DNA of 64,000 nucleotides from the NCBI RefSeq assembly GCF_002929215.1, contig NZ_PJII01000001.1, positions 558,001 to 622,000 of the forward strand. Reading direction: 5' to 3'. Positions 32,812-40,109 of the stretch are shown piece by piece. Position 1 is the first letter of the stretch; the number at the start of each line of letters is the position of its first letter. Source of the DNA: Arthrobacter sp. ZGTC412 (lineage in GTDB: Bacteria > Actinomycetota > Actinomycetes > Actinomycetales > Micrococcaceae). The notes under the pieces are model-generated. The model was not told the DNA's origin, made no database searches, and saw only the letters and a program-made list of their open reading frames with translations. Both the position numbers and the translations under genes were made by a program.

Positions 32812-33225
32812 TTACGCTTCGGGAATCTGTGTGCCGTCCTGCGGGCCCGCTGCGGCAGCGGCTTCTTCCCGCTGGCGCGCCACGTGGGCGTGGACCTCGT
32901 CCATGTCCAGTGCCTTGACAGCGTCAACAACCTGTTCGAGCTGCAGTGAGTTCAGGGCGCCGGGCTGTGAGAACACCAGCACTTTTTCGCGGAAAGCCAT
33001 CAGGGTGGGAATGGAGGAGATGCCTGCCTCGGCGGCGAGCTGCTGCTCAGCCTCGGTGTCCACCTTGGTAAAGAGGACGTCAGGGTGCTTCTCTGAGACT
33101 GTGGAGTATGTGGGTCCGAACTGCTTGCAGGGGCCGCACCATTCTGCCCAGAAATCCACCAGGACAATGTCGTTGCCCTCGATGGTCGATGCGAACTGTT
33201 CACCAGTGATGTCAACGGTAGCCAT
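32812..33225 (-). CDS. Thioredoxin
   Basis: A 137-residue thioredoxin with the redox site Cys30-Gly-Pro-Cys33 in VDFWAEWCGPCKQFG, the cis-Pro region GISSIPTLMAFRE, and a C-terminal extension of about 25 residues rich in Ala and Glu. It reduces protein disulfides with electrons from thioredoxin reductase. TACCGT lies 6 nt before the ATG (leaderless layout). It is a single gene, probably a secondary thioredoxin rather than the trxB-linked one. Confidence 0.92.
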   Translation of the reverse strand: MATVDITGEQFASTIEGNDIVLVDFWAEWCGPCKQFGPTYSTVSEKHPDVLFTKVDTEAEQQLAAEAGISSIPTLMAFREKVLVFSQPGALNSLQLEQVVDAVKALDMDEVHAHVARQREEAAAAAGPQDGTQIPEA

Positions 33226-33231
33226 GCGTCA

Positions 33232-33237
33232 ACGGTA
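33232..33237 (-). promoter_or_regulatory. -10 box (TACCGT) of the thioredoxin gene
   Basis: Minus strand TACCGT, six bases, ATG at 33225; no Shine-Dalgarno. Confidence 0.45.
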
Positions 33238-33348
33238 CGCGTGGAGGCGCGGGATGTCGCGGCCGTAGCCGTTTGTTCGCTCCACGCGTCATTGGGAATA
33301 ACCCGCCCGCCCACATATACAGCAGCTCGGGCCCCGCCCTGGGGAACG

Positions 33349-33894
33349 CTAGCCCCAGGCGTGCGGCGCAGGCGTCCGGCTGCCGGGAAGGGCGCTGGAA
33401 GCGCGCCACTCGTGGACCCAATCGGGAAGCACCAGGTCCGCGGACGGCTGGCCGAACTCCCGCAGGATGTCCTCCTGGCTGACAGGCCTCCCCTTGTGAA
33501 CCAGCCGGGTTGCGATGTGGGCGCGGGCGTAGATCTCGCCGTCGGCCACCATGCGCTGCTCGAAATAGATGGCCTTGGCGTCCAGGCCGATGATGCGGGT
33601 TTCGATGGTGTACTGCTGCCACAACTGAAGGGACTTCCGGAAGGCGATGGTTTCCGCGGCGACCACCGGCCCCCAGCCCCGGCGCCGCATCCGTTTCCAT
33701 ACGCCGCTCCGGGTCATCAGGTCGAACCGGCCCAGGTCCATCAGGGAAAGGTACATGCCGTTGTTGACGTGCATGGCGATGTCGATGTCCGTGGGCAGCA
33801 CCCGCAATGGCAGCGAAGAACTCTCCCAAACGGTCAGCGGCGGGCGGCGGGAAGAGGTGAAGAGCAGCAGGAGGGTACGAAACAGCAGGTGCAT
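33349..33894 (-). CDS. Thioesterase-family hotdog protein (4HBT/THEM6-like)
   Basis: A 181-residue single-hotdog protein: LPTDIDIAMHVNNGMYLSLMDLGRFDLMTRSGVW is the acyl-CoA thioesterase signature (Asp and Asn near the active site), followed by VAAETIAFRKSLQLWQQYTIETRIIG. A hydrophobic N-terminal stretch may peripherally anchor it. It probably hydrolyses an acyl-CoA or aroyl-CoA. TAACAT lies 6 nt before the ATG, and a GTTACC/GGTAAC inverted repeat (33903-33918) overlaps that box. Confidence 0.82.
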   Translation of the reverse strand: MHLLFRTLLLLFTSSRRPPLTVWESSSLPLRVLPTDIDIAMHVNNGMYLSLMDLGRFDLMTRSGVWKRMRRRGWGPVVAAETIAFRKSLQLWQQYTIETRIIGLDAKAIYFEQRMVADGEIYARAHIATRLVHKGRPVSQEDILREFGQPSADLVLPDWVHEWRASSALPGSRTPAPHAWG

Positions 33895-33900
33895 GCCATC

Positions 33901-33918
33901 ATGTTACCTGCGGGTAAC
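33901..33918 (-). promoter_or_regulatory. -10 box (TAACAT) and overlapping inverted repeat
   Basis: Minus strand TAACAT (33901-33906), six bases, ATG at 33894. GTTACC-TGCG-GGTAAC (33903-33918) overlaps the box and could be a small operator. Confidence 0.4.
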
Positions 33919-33960
33919 TTAGGGAGGAATTAGGGCGCGAAACGGCGCGGCCCGTCCGCG

Positions 33961-33966
33961 TAGGAT
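33961..33966 (+). promoter_or_regulatory. -10 box (TAGGAT) of the K+ channel gene
   Basis: TAGGAT, seven bases, ATG at 33974; no Shine-Dalgarno. Confidence 0.5.
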
Positions 33967-33973
33967 TTCCTGC

Positions 33974-34705
33974 ATGACCCAACAACGCTACCGGGACCTG
34001 GCGGATTGGCCGCTCACAATGACGGCGCTCATCTTCCTGGCAGCGTATGCGTCACAGGTGATCGGCCGCATCGAAGGCAGCGGGGCCCTGTGGCTTGAAG
34101 CCGTGATGTGGGCTACCTGGGGCATCTTTGCCGTGGACTACATAGCCAACCTCTGGCTGGCGGATGACCGGAGCAGCTGGTTCTTCCGGAATTTGCATGA
34201 ACTGCTTGTTGTGGCCCTGCCGTTCTTTCGGCCGCTGCGCCTGCTCCGGCTGGTGACGCTGCTGTCCGTACTGCACCGGACCCTGGGCGACACGCTCCGG
34301 GGACGCGTGGTCACATACGTGGCAGGGTCGGCCACGATGCTGGTGTTTGTGGGCGCACTCGCCGTCCTTGACGTTGAACAGTCCGCCCCGGACGCCAAGA
34401 TCGTCACCTTTGGCGATGCCCTGTGGTGGGCCATGACCACCATCACCACTGTTGGCTACGGGGACATGTACCCCGTGACCACCATCGGACGAATGGTCGC
34501 GGCCGCCCTCATGATGAGCGGCATCGCCGTCCTGGGCGTGGTCACAGCCTCCATCGCTTCCTGGCTGGTCCAGCGCGTGGAGGACACCGCTGAAGCCGTG
34601 GCCGATGCTGAGGAGCCGGTCCGTGCCGAGCTGGCAGAACTGGTGGCGGAAATGGCTTTGCTCCGCCGCGAAATCGCCCAGCTGAAGGACCAGCACAGCC
34701 GCTAG
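33974..34705 (+). CDS. Voltage-gated-type potassium channel
   Basis: A 243-residue channel subunit. Several membrane segments are followed by an S4-like helix with spaced arginines (RPLRLLRLVTLLSVLHR, about 95-112), a pore loop with the selectivity filter TTVGYGD (about 158-164) and an inner helix rich in Gly/Ala. The C-terminus (about 205-243) is a heptad-like coiled coil (AELAELVAEMALLRREIAQL) likely to assemble tetramers. It conducts K+ across the cytoplasmic membrane. Divergent from the thioesterase gene. Confidence 0.9.
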   Translation: MTQQRYRDLADWPLTMTALIFLAAYASQVIGRIEGSGALWLEAVMWATWGIFAVDYIANLWLADDRSSWFFRNLHELLVVALPFFRPLRLLRLVTLLSVLHRTLGDTLRGRVVTYVAGSATMLVFVGALAVLDVEQSAPDAKIVTFGDALWWAMTTITTVGYGDMYPVTTIGRMVAAALMMSGIAVLGVVTASIASWLVQRVEDTAEAVADAEEPVRAELAELVAEMALLRREIAQLKDQHSR

Positions 34706-35061
34706 TTGAGCCTGTCCCGGCGGTAAGTAGGAGGTCGGTACCGGATTGAGTATCCGAGCCGAAGCGCCCAAGTACCGGGCCAAAATATTCGGGTAATCCC
34801 TACTGGTGCCCGTGCCGTCCGCACTTCCTAGACTCGGGATTCCTAGGATCGAACAAGTGCTGGCCTGTCCACCGGATGGCTTCCGGATGGCAGTGCCTCC
34901 TCGCGGAGCTTCCGTATTTTCTGGGTATGCGGACGCCTCCTTCGTGTGCCGATGGCGGCCCGGCCTGAAACGGGGCCGCCGGCGCATCACACCGCGTCCG
35001 TCCCGCCTTCGCTTGCGGCGCCTGCAGCTGCCTGGCTGGACCGAACCCCGATGGGCGACCC
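34706..35061. other. 356-bp intergenic region before the LysM gene
   Basis: No supportable gene. It contains a TCCTAG...CTAGGA inverted repeat (about 34827-34850) and GC-rich sequence. LysM and resuscitation-factor genes in actinobacteria often follow c-di-AMP riboswitches, so I looked for one and could not recognise its conserved core. It probably holds the promoter and 5' UTR of the LysM gene. Confidence 0.3.
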
Positions 35062-36102
35062 ATGAACCAGCCGAACTTTGAAGCCACAGATCCGCCAAGC
35101 CGCAGTTTCGCCACCGATGTCCCACGGTCTGACCTGACAGTCGGCCTGCCCACCATCAGCAACAAGTTGTGGGCCGGCATGGCCACCGTTGCCGTGGTGG
35201 CGGCCGTCGGGGTCGGGGCGCTCGCCGCACCGGCCACCTCCCTGCTGCAGGGTACGACGGCGGCTGCTCCCGTTGCCGAGGCGGCCCCCGAAGCAGCGGC
35301 CGGCGCTGAAGCCGCGGGCCAGGCTGCCCCCGGCGGCGATGCCGGCACCTCTTCCGGCGCTGGCCAGGAGCAGGCGCCCGCAGCTGCACCTGCGGCCGCG
35401 CCGCCTGCCGCGGAAACGCCGGCGAAGGCAACTCCCGCACCACCCGCCGTCGAGCCTGCACCCGCCCCTAAGCCGCCTCCCGCAGCACCTGCGGCGGATT
35501 CCAACCGGTACACCGTGGCGCCCGGCGACACCGTAGGCGCCATCGCGGGCAGGTTCGGGGTGGACATGAACGCAATGCTCGCAGCCAACGGGCTAAACGC
35601 CTTCAGCATCATCGTTCCAGGACAAACACTGGTTCTGACCGGTCCAGCCGTAGCCGTAGCCGAGGCGGCACCTGTCCCCGCCAGCGCTCCGGCACCGGAA
35701 TCGGCGCCGGCACCGGCACCTGCGCCCGCTCCTGCTCCCGCCGCTGCTCCCGCCCCGGTTCCGGCAGCTCCCGCAATCCGTACCATTTACGTGGCCGGCG
35801 CCGGCGGGCAGTCCATGGTGGACGCCTGCATCGGACCCATCCACTACACCCCCAACGACGGCTACTCGCTCTTCATCACCGAACACGACTTCTGCGGCGG
35901 CTGGGCGCGCTTCTCCGGAATCGGAGTGGGTGAGAAAGTCAGCATCCCGGGCTACGGAACCTACACGGCAACGGCCAGGGGCCAGGTACCCAACCCGGGA
36001 ACCACCAACGACGTCATCGCAGTTTTCGGTGGTTTCCCGCGGGCAATCCTGCAAACCTGCATCCCGGGCACCAGCCAGATGCTCCTGATCGCGCTGAACT
36101 GA
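35062..36102 (+). CDS. Membrane-anchored LysM protein with sortase-like C-terminal domain
   Basis: A 346-residue envelope protein: a short cytoplasmic start, a membrane helix or signal (about 34-60), an Ala/Pro/Glu-rich linker, a LysM peptidoglycan-binding module (about 147-194, YTVAPGDTVGAIAGRFGV ... IIVPGQTLVL), a second Ala/Pro linker, and a C-terminal domain of about 105 residues. The last domain has ITEHDFCGGW, GVGEKVSIPGYGTYTATARG and AILQTCIPGTSQMLLIAL, an order reminiscent of sortases (His, GD-like strand, TLxTC), but the usual arginine is missing, so activity is doubtful. The start codon is not well supported by a Shine-Dalgarno. Confidence 0.75.
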   Translation: MNQPNFEATDPPSRSFATDVPRSDLTVGLPTISNKLWAGMATVAVVAAVGVGALAAPATSLLQGTTAAAPVAEAAPEAAAGAEAAGQAAPGGDAGTSSGAGQEQAPAAAPAAAPPAAETPAKATPAPPAVEPAPAPKPPPAAPAADSNRYTVAPGDTVGAIAGRFGVDMNAMLAANGLNAFSIIVPGQTLVLTGPAVAVAEAAPVPASAPAPESAPAPAPAPAPAPAAAPAPVPAAPAIRTIYVAGAGGQSMVDACIGPIHYTPNDGYSLFITEHDFCGGWARFSGIGVGEKVSIPGYGTYTATARGQVPNPGTTNDVIAVFGGFPRAILQTCIPGTSQMLLIALN

Positions 36103-36194
36103 CGATGCTGAAGCGGCCGGGGCTGAACCGACCCAGTTGAACCGGCTGGCCGGCGGGCTGTAGCGGGTTCCTAAGCTTGTCCGCGCACGAAGTA

Positions 36195-36220
36195 ACGCCA
36201 CGGAGCGGACTCCGTGGCGT
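36195..36220. terminator. Hairpin between the LysM and CBS genes
   Basis: ACGCCACGGA pairs with TCCGTGGCGT across a 6-nt loop, between convergent genes. T-runs are weak, but the position suits a shared terminator. Confidence 0.55.
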
Positions 36221-36248
36221 TGGTTGCAATTCCTTGCGAAATTTCCGG

Positions 36249-36680
36249 TTAGGCGTTCGTCCGCTTGCGTTCCGAGATGTGCTCCACGAGCTCACCCACA
36301 CGCTGTTCGGAGTAGTTGCGGGCGATGTCTCCCTGGCTGATAATGCCTACCAACTTGTGGTCGGCGATGACGGGAAGCCGCCGGACCTGGCGGGTCTCCA
36401 TCATCTCGATGGCGGCGTCCACGTTCGCATCGGCGTCAATCCAGAATGGCTTGCCCGAGGCGAGGTCACGGGCCATCATTTCGCGGGGATCGCGTCCGGC
36501 GGCTACGCACTTGAGCACGATGTCGCGGTCGGTGATCATGCCCCTCAACTTGCCGTCGTCACCACAGATCGGCAACGATCCGCAGTCCAGATCCAACATC
36601 ATCCGGGCGGCATCGGCGAGGGACTGGTTTTCCTTAATACACTGCGCGTCCGTAGTCATGAATTCACGTACGGCACTCAT
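36249..36680 (-). CDS. CBS-domain pair protein
   Basis: A 143-residue protein made almost entirely of two CBS domains: VREFMTTDAQCIKENQSLADAARMM ... LRGMITDRDIVL, then ARDLASGKPFWIDADANVDAAIEMM ... LVGIISQGDIARNYSE. Such stand-alone pairs bind adenosine nucleotides and act as energy or stress sensors; the partner is unknown. The ATG at 36680 follows an AGGAGGACC Shine-Dalgarno, so the upstream in-frame start is rejected. Confidence 0.9.
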   Translation of the reverse strand: MSAVREFMTTDAQCIKENQSLADAARMMLDLDCGSLPICGDDGKLRGMITDRDIVLKCVAAGRDPREMMARDLASGKPFWIDADANVDAAIEMMETRQVRRLPVIADHKLVGIISQGDIARNYSEQRVGELVEHISERKRTNA

Positions 36681-36820
36681 TGGTCCTCCTTTATCGATTC
36701 TTTGATCGACGCAGGGCATCGGGGCACGTGCGCCGATGTTGCCAGCCTACGCCCGGCCAGGGCCGGTGTCGACGGCGGCTTGCCAGCCTTTCGGGGCGTT
36801 TCAACGAGGCCTGGAAACAC

Positions 36821-36853
36821 AAAAAAACCTCCGGAACCATGTGGTTCCGGAGG
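36821..36853 (-). terminator. Rho-independent terminator after tRNA-Tyr
   Basis: Perfect 11-bp stem CCTCCGGAACC / GGTTCCGGAGG, loop ATGT, followed on the minus strand by seven T residues. Confidence 0.9.
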
Positions 36854-36865
36854 CTTTTCCTTGGG

Positions 36866-36947
36866 TGGCAGATGAGGGATTCGAACCCCCGTAGGCGTTG
36901 CCAGCTGATTTACAGTCAGCCCCCTTTGGCCGCTCGGGTAATCTGCC
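36866..36947 (-). tRNA. tRNA-Tyr (GTA anticodon)
   Basis: An 82-nt class II tRNA on the minus strand: acceptor GGCAGAT/ATCTGCC, anticodon arm CTGACTGTAAATCAG with GTA, a long variable arm (TGGCAACGCCTACGG region) and T loop GTTCGAATC. CCA is not encoded. Confidence 0.92.
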
Positions 36948-37138
36948 GAACTTCAAAAGAAGATCACCCCCGGCTGCAGTCCGTGGAACGTCCGTTTCCG
37001 AGCCGTTCCGCTTCCAGTAACCGCGGGCAAGACAACTTTACAGAACTTCCGCCGAAGAATCGAATCGGCGCATTTAGGCGCGGAACGGCGCGGATTCCGG
37101 GCTTTCAAACCTTACCTAACCGGCGCTGCCCGGACGCG

Positions 37139-37393
37139 TCAGGCTTCGCCCAGGATCCGTCCTGCCAGTCGGGCCTCGAACTTCAATGCCTGCTCCTCGG
37201 TGATCTGGTTCAGCTGGACGGCGCGGAGAAGGTCCTCGCTGACACCCTCCATCCGGGCGGAGGCATCCGCCACCGGAGTGAAGATGATGGAAGCTGCCAC
37301 CGCCGCTGCCGCCACCGACGTTGCTGCTGTTGCCACCGCATCGGCTGCTGCCGAGGTGGTTCGTGTGACATACCGGACGGCCTTGCGGTGCAT
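37139..37393 (-). CDS. Small alanine-rich hypothetical protein
   Basis: An 84-residue product with a basic start (MHRKAVRYVTRTTS), a long Ala/Val-rich hydrophobic stretch (about 15-40) that could be a membrane helix, and an amphipathic C-terminus (EDLLRAVQLNQITEEQALKFE) with a SHOCT-like feel. A GAAGGGA Shine-Dalgarno precedes the ATG. No family is assigned, and low complexity makes the call uncertain. It diverges from yajQ. Confidence 0.5.
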   Translation of the reverse strand: MHRKAVRYVTRTTSAAADAVATAATSVAAAAVAASIIFTPVADASARMEGVSEDLLRAVQLNQITEEQALKFEARLAGRILGEA

Positions 37394-37481
37394 GGTGTTC
37401 CCTTCGTGCAGCTTCCCAACTCCTTCAACTCTGCCCGGACCTCCTTCGTTCCCCCGGAGCGTCCGCTGAGAGGGAACTGTG

Positions 37482-37561
37482 AATACCGATGCTCCCCCTC
37501 AGTGGGAGCATCCGTATTAGGCTTGAATCCAGCCACCCAAGCCCTGTCCGCGGACAGGGCT
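37482..37561 (+). promoter_or_regulatory. Two palindromes upstream of yajQ
   Basis: First, an imperfect hairpin at 37482-37518 (AATAC..ATGCTCCC / GGGAGCAT..GTATT). Second, a perfect 22-bp palindrome at 37540-37561 (arms AGCCCTGTCCG / CGGACAGGGCT) ending 21 nt before the ATG. The second could be an operator or a leader hairpin that exposes or hides the ribosome-binding site. Confidence 0.45.
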
Positions 37562-37582
37562 CCCACCAGCACAAGGAGAGTC

Positions 37583-38074
37583 ATGGCAGGCGAGTCAACG
37601 TTCGACGTCGTAAGCAAAGTGGATAAGCAGGAAGTGGCCAACGCCCTGAACCAGGCCCAGAAGGAACTGGTCCAGCGCTACGACTTCAAGGGCGTCGGTG
37701 CCGAGGTGGATTTCAGCGGCGAGAAAATCCTCATGAAGGCCAACTCCGAAGAACGCGTCCTGGCGGTACTGGACGTGCTGCAGTCAAAGCTGATCCGCCG
37801 CGGCATCTCGCTGAAGTCGCTGGACACCGGCGAACCCTACGCCTCCGGCAAGGAGTTCCGCCTCGAAGCCTCCATCAAGGAAGGCATCGCCCAGGACCTG
37901 GCAAAGAAGATCAACAAGCTGATCCGCGACGAAGCGCCCAAGTCCGTGAAGTCCCAGATCCAGGGCGATGAACTGCGCGTGACGTCCAAGTCCCGCGACG
38001 ACCTGCAGGCCACCATGGCGCTGCTAAAGGACTTCGACGAGGCTGACCTGCAGTTCGTGAACTTCCGCAGCTAG
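37583..38074 (+). CDS. yajQ: YajQ-family nucleotide-binding protein
   Basis: A 163-residue protein with two ferredoxin-like domains: STFDVVSKVDKQEVANALNQAQKEL, QRYDFKGVGAEVDF, and the C-terminal block KVSKSRDDLQ-like TSKSRDDLQATMALLKDFD ... LQFVNFR. Family members bind cyclic di-GMP in Xanthomonas and nucleic acids elsewhere; the role in actinobacteria is unproven. A GGAGAG Shine-Dalgarno precedes the ATG. Two palindromes lie upstream and a nested palindromic element follows the stop. Confidence 0.93.
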   Translation: MAGESTFDVVSKVDKQEVANALNQAQKELVQRYDFKGVGAEVDFSGEKILMKANSEERVLAVLDVLQSKLIRRGISLKSLDTGEPYASGKEFRLEASIKEGIAQDLAKKINKLIRDEAPKSVKSQIQGDELRVTSKSRDDLQATMALLKDFDEADLQFVNFRS

Positions 38075-38092
38075 CAGCCCCGCCGTCGTTTT

Positions 38093-38190
38093 CGACGCGC
38101 AAAATTTCTGCCGCCACGCACAGAGGCTGGCGTACCCCGAATTTGGGCCGCGCCGGCCTCTTTGCATGTCGCGGGGAACTTTGCGCGTCG
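38093..38190. repeat. 98-bp nested palindrome (REP/MITE-like or terminator)
   Basis: The outer arms CGACGCGCAAA (38093-38103) and TTTGCGCGTCG (38180-38190) are perfect complements. The inner arms AGAGGCTGGCG (38122-38132) and CGCCGGCCTCT (38151-38161) pair with a single G-U. The stretch between the arms is also partly complementary, so the whole can fold as one long hairpin. It begins 19 bp after yajQ. The structure looks like a dispersed extragenic palindrome, but only one copy is in this window. Confidence 0.6.
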
Positions 38191-38248
38191 CCAAGAGAGG
38201 ACGGCTGGGCCTCTTTCGAGCTGAAGCCGGAAACTTGGGAACCGCCTT

Positions 38249-39521
38249 CTAGGGAGCAGGGTTCCGTGCGTCGTACTGGCGGAAACCGGGCTGCAATTTG
38301 GCGGCCGCCCACGCCCCGGCGATGCACAGCACCCCGCCAAGGATCAGGACCGAGCCCTCGGTCAGGATCCTGGTGCCGGCACCGGCCAACAGGTCGCCGA
38401 CCCTGGGACCCCCTGCGACCACCACGATGAACACACCCTAGAGCCGGCCGCGAAGGTGGTCAGGCGTGGCTGCCTGCAGGATGGTGTTCCGGAAAACGCT
38501 GCTGATGGAATCGGCAATGCCGGCCAGCGCGCAGCAGAGGGCGGCGGGCAGCAGCCAGAGTGTGACCGTCCCGTCAGGGGATCGCCCGGCCAGCAGCACC
38601 ACCAGCCCGAGACCGGCGATGGATGCCCCCCCATCCCATCACCGAGAAGACCACGGCATTCCCCTGCCACCGGACGCCGCCAAGCGGACCGGAGAACAGG
38701 CCGGCCAGGAAGGCTCCGATTGCGGTGGAAGCCAGCAGCACCCCAACCGTTGCTTCGCCGCCGCCGATCATCACGGCGCCGATGGCCGGCATCAGCGCCC
38801 GCGGCTGCGCCAGGATCATGGCAATCAGGTCAATCACGAAGGTCATCCGCAGGTTGGGCCGGGTGCCGAGGAAGCGAAAGCCCTCGATGACCGAACGGAT
38901 GCCCGGCCTGCCCCGTTTTCCGGAGGGCGGCAAGGGCGGCAGCCGGTAGACGGCCCACAGCACCAACGCGAAGCTCGCGAAGTCGAGAGTGTAGGTCCAG
39001 CCGAAACCCACCCAGGCCACCAGTACGCCGGCAAGCAAGGGACCGGCCGTCATGGCAAGGCCGAAAGACATCATGCTGAGCGCGTTGGCAGCGGGCAGGA
39101 GCTCCGTGCGGATCAGCATGGGAAGGATCGCGCTGCGGGCGGGCTGGTTGATGGCCTGCGCTCCGCTCTGCACCGCCACCAGGAAATACAGGACCCACAC
39201 GTTGCCCAATTGCAGCCAGGACTGCAGCGCGATCAAGCCGGTGGTCAGCCACAGCACCGTCGTGGCAAGCAACGCTACGCGCCGCCGATCATGGGAGTCG
39301 GCAATGGAGCCGCCCAGCAGCCCGCCGATCACCAGCGGCACCAGCGCGAAGACCGCCAGCAGCCCAACGTAGAAGCTGTCCTGGGTCAGCCGGTAGATCT
39401 CCAGGCTTACTGCAACAAGGGTGAGTTGGCTTCCGACGGCGGATAGAGCCGAGCCCAGCCACAGCCGGCGGAAGGCGGGGCTCTCCTGGAGCGGCGTTAT
39501 GTCAGCGAGCAGTTTCCCCAC
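38249..39521 (-). pseudogene. MFS transporter, inactivated by a frameshift and an amber codon
   Basis: An enterobactin-exporter-like (EntS/MdtH-type) MFS protein. The first frame from GTG 39521 gives about 300 good residues (FRRLWLGSALSAVGSQLTLVAVSL ... SIADSHDRRRVALLA). It then loses frame at a run of seven C (38626-38632). The following segment, read one base over, restores homology up to GRL, then meets TAG at 38438-38440 where Gln is expected, and ends with VFIVVVAGGPRVGDLLAGAGTR to 38249. Two independent lesions make genuine decay more likely than a sequencing error. TAGGCT sits 6 nt before the GTG. Confidence 0.85.
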
Positions 39522-39577
39522 CTTGCAAGCCTAGTGGTGCGTATGTGGCTGACGGTTCCAGCGAGGTTAGCCGCGCC

Positions 39578-39600
39578 TTATTGTGAGATATTCATAATAG
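39578..39600 (+). promoter_or_regulatory. Fur/PerR-type box
   Basis: TTATTGTGA-GATAT-TCATAATAG is a 9-5-9 imperfect dyad (7 of 9 positions paired) ending 16 nt before the ATG at 39617 and overlapping a possible -10 (CATAAT). It resembles Fur-family boxes and suits autoregulation of the fur-catalase operon. Confidence 0.6.
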
Positions 39601-39616
39601 GTGTTTCAATGGTGTC

Positions 39617-40102
39617 ATGACAGAGCACTTTGACGGCCACGAGGCATGGGCTGCCGCCCTGCGCGCCCATGGCCGCAGGGTGACAAAGCAGCGGCTGGCG
39701 GTCCTTGCCGCCGTCGAACGCCACCCCCACTCCCCTGCCGAAAGCATCCTTTCTGCGGCCCGCGCCGAACTTCCGGAACTTACGGCCCAGTCCGTTTACG
39801 TGGTGCTGGGGGACCTGACGGACCTGCACATGCTTCGCAGGTTCGAGCCGCCGCACTCCCCCGCGCTTTACGAAACCCGAGTGGGTGACAACCACCACCA
39901 CGCCATCTGCATCAGCTGCGGCCGGGTGGAAGACGTTGACTGCGCAGTGGGCCACGCCCCCTGCCTCACCCCCCACTGGGACGAGAACGCCAAGCCAATG
40001 ACCATCCAGATCGCCGATGTTATGTACCAGGGCATCTGCCAGGACTGCCAGCAGTCCCAACAACTTCCTTCCAATCGTTCGTCACAAGAAATAGAGAAAT
40101 AG
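39617..40102 (+). CDS. Fur-family regulator (PerR/FurA-like)
   Basis: A 161-residue metalloregulator: winged helix ([23 protein letters not shown]), HHHAIC metal/hinge motif in [13 protein letters not shown], and two CxxC pairs (CISC and CQDC) for a structural zinc. It lies 7 bp upstream of catalase in one operon, as in FurA-KatG or PerR-KatA pairs, and a Fur box overlaps its promoter. It most likely represses the operon until peroxide or metal loss inactivates it. Confidence 0.9.
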   Translation: MTEHFDGHEAWAAALRAHGRRVTKQRLAVLAAVERHPHSPAESILSAARAELPELTAQSVYVVLGDLTDLHMLRRFEPPHSPALYETRVGDNHHHAICISCGRVEDVDCAVGHAPCLTPHWDENAKPMTIQIADVMYQGICQDCQQSQQLPSNRSSQEIEK

Positions 40103-40109
40103 GAGAACA

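Noticed and set aside
34706-35061. Possible c-di-AMP (ydaO) riboswitch upstream of the LysM gene
   Set aside because: The context is right, but I could not find the conserved core pairings by eye; a covariance-model search would settle it.
34800-35786. A 328-codon open frame on the minus strand, very rich in Ala and Gly
   Set aside because: It is antisense to the LysM gene; the repetitive composition is the complement of the Ala/Pro linker, and it has no homology-like motif.
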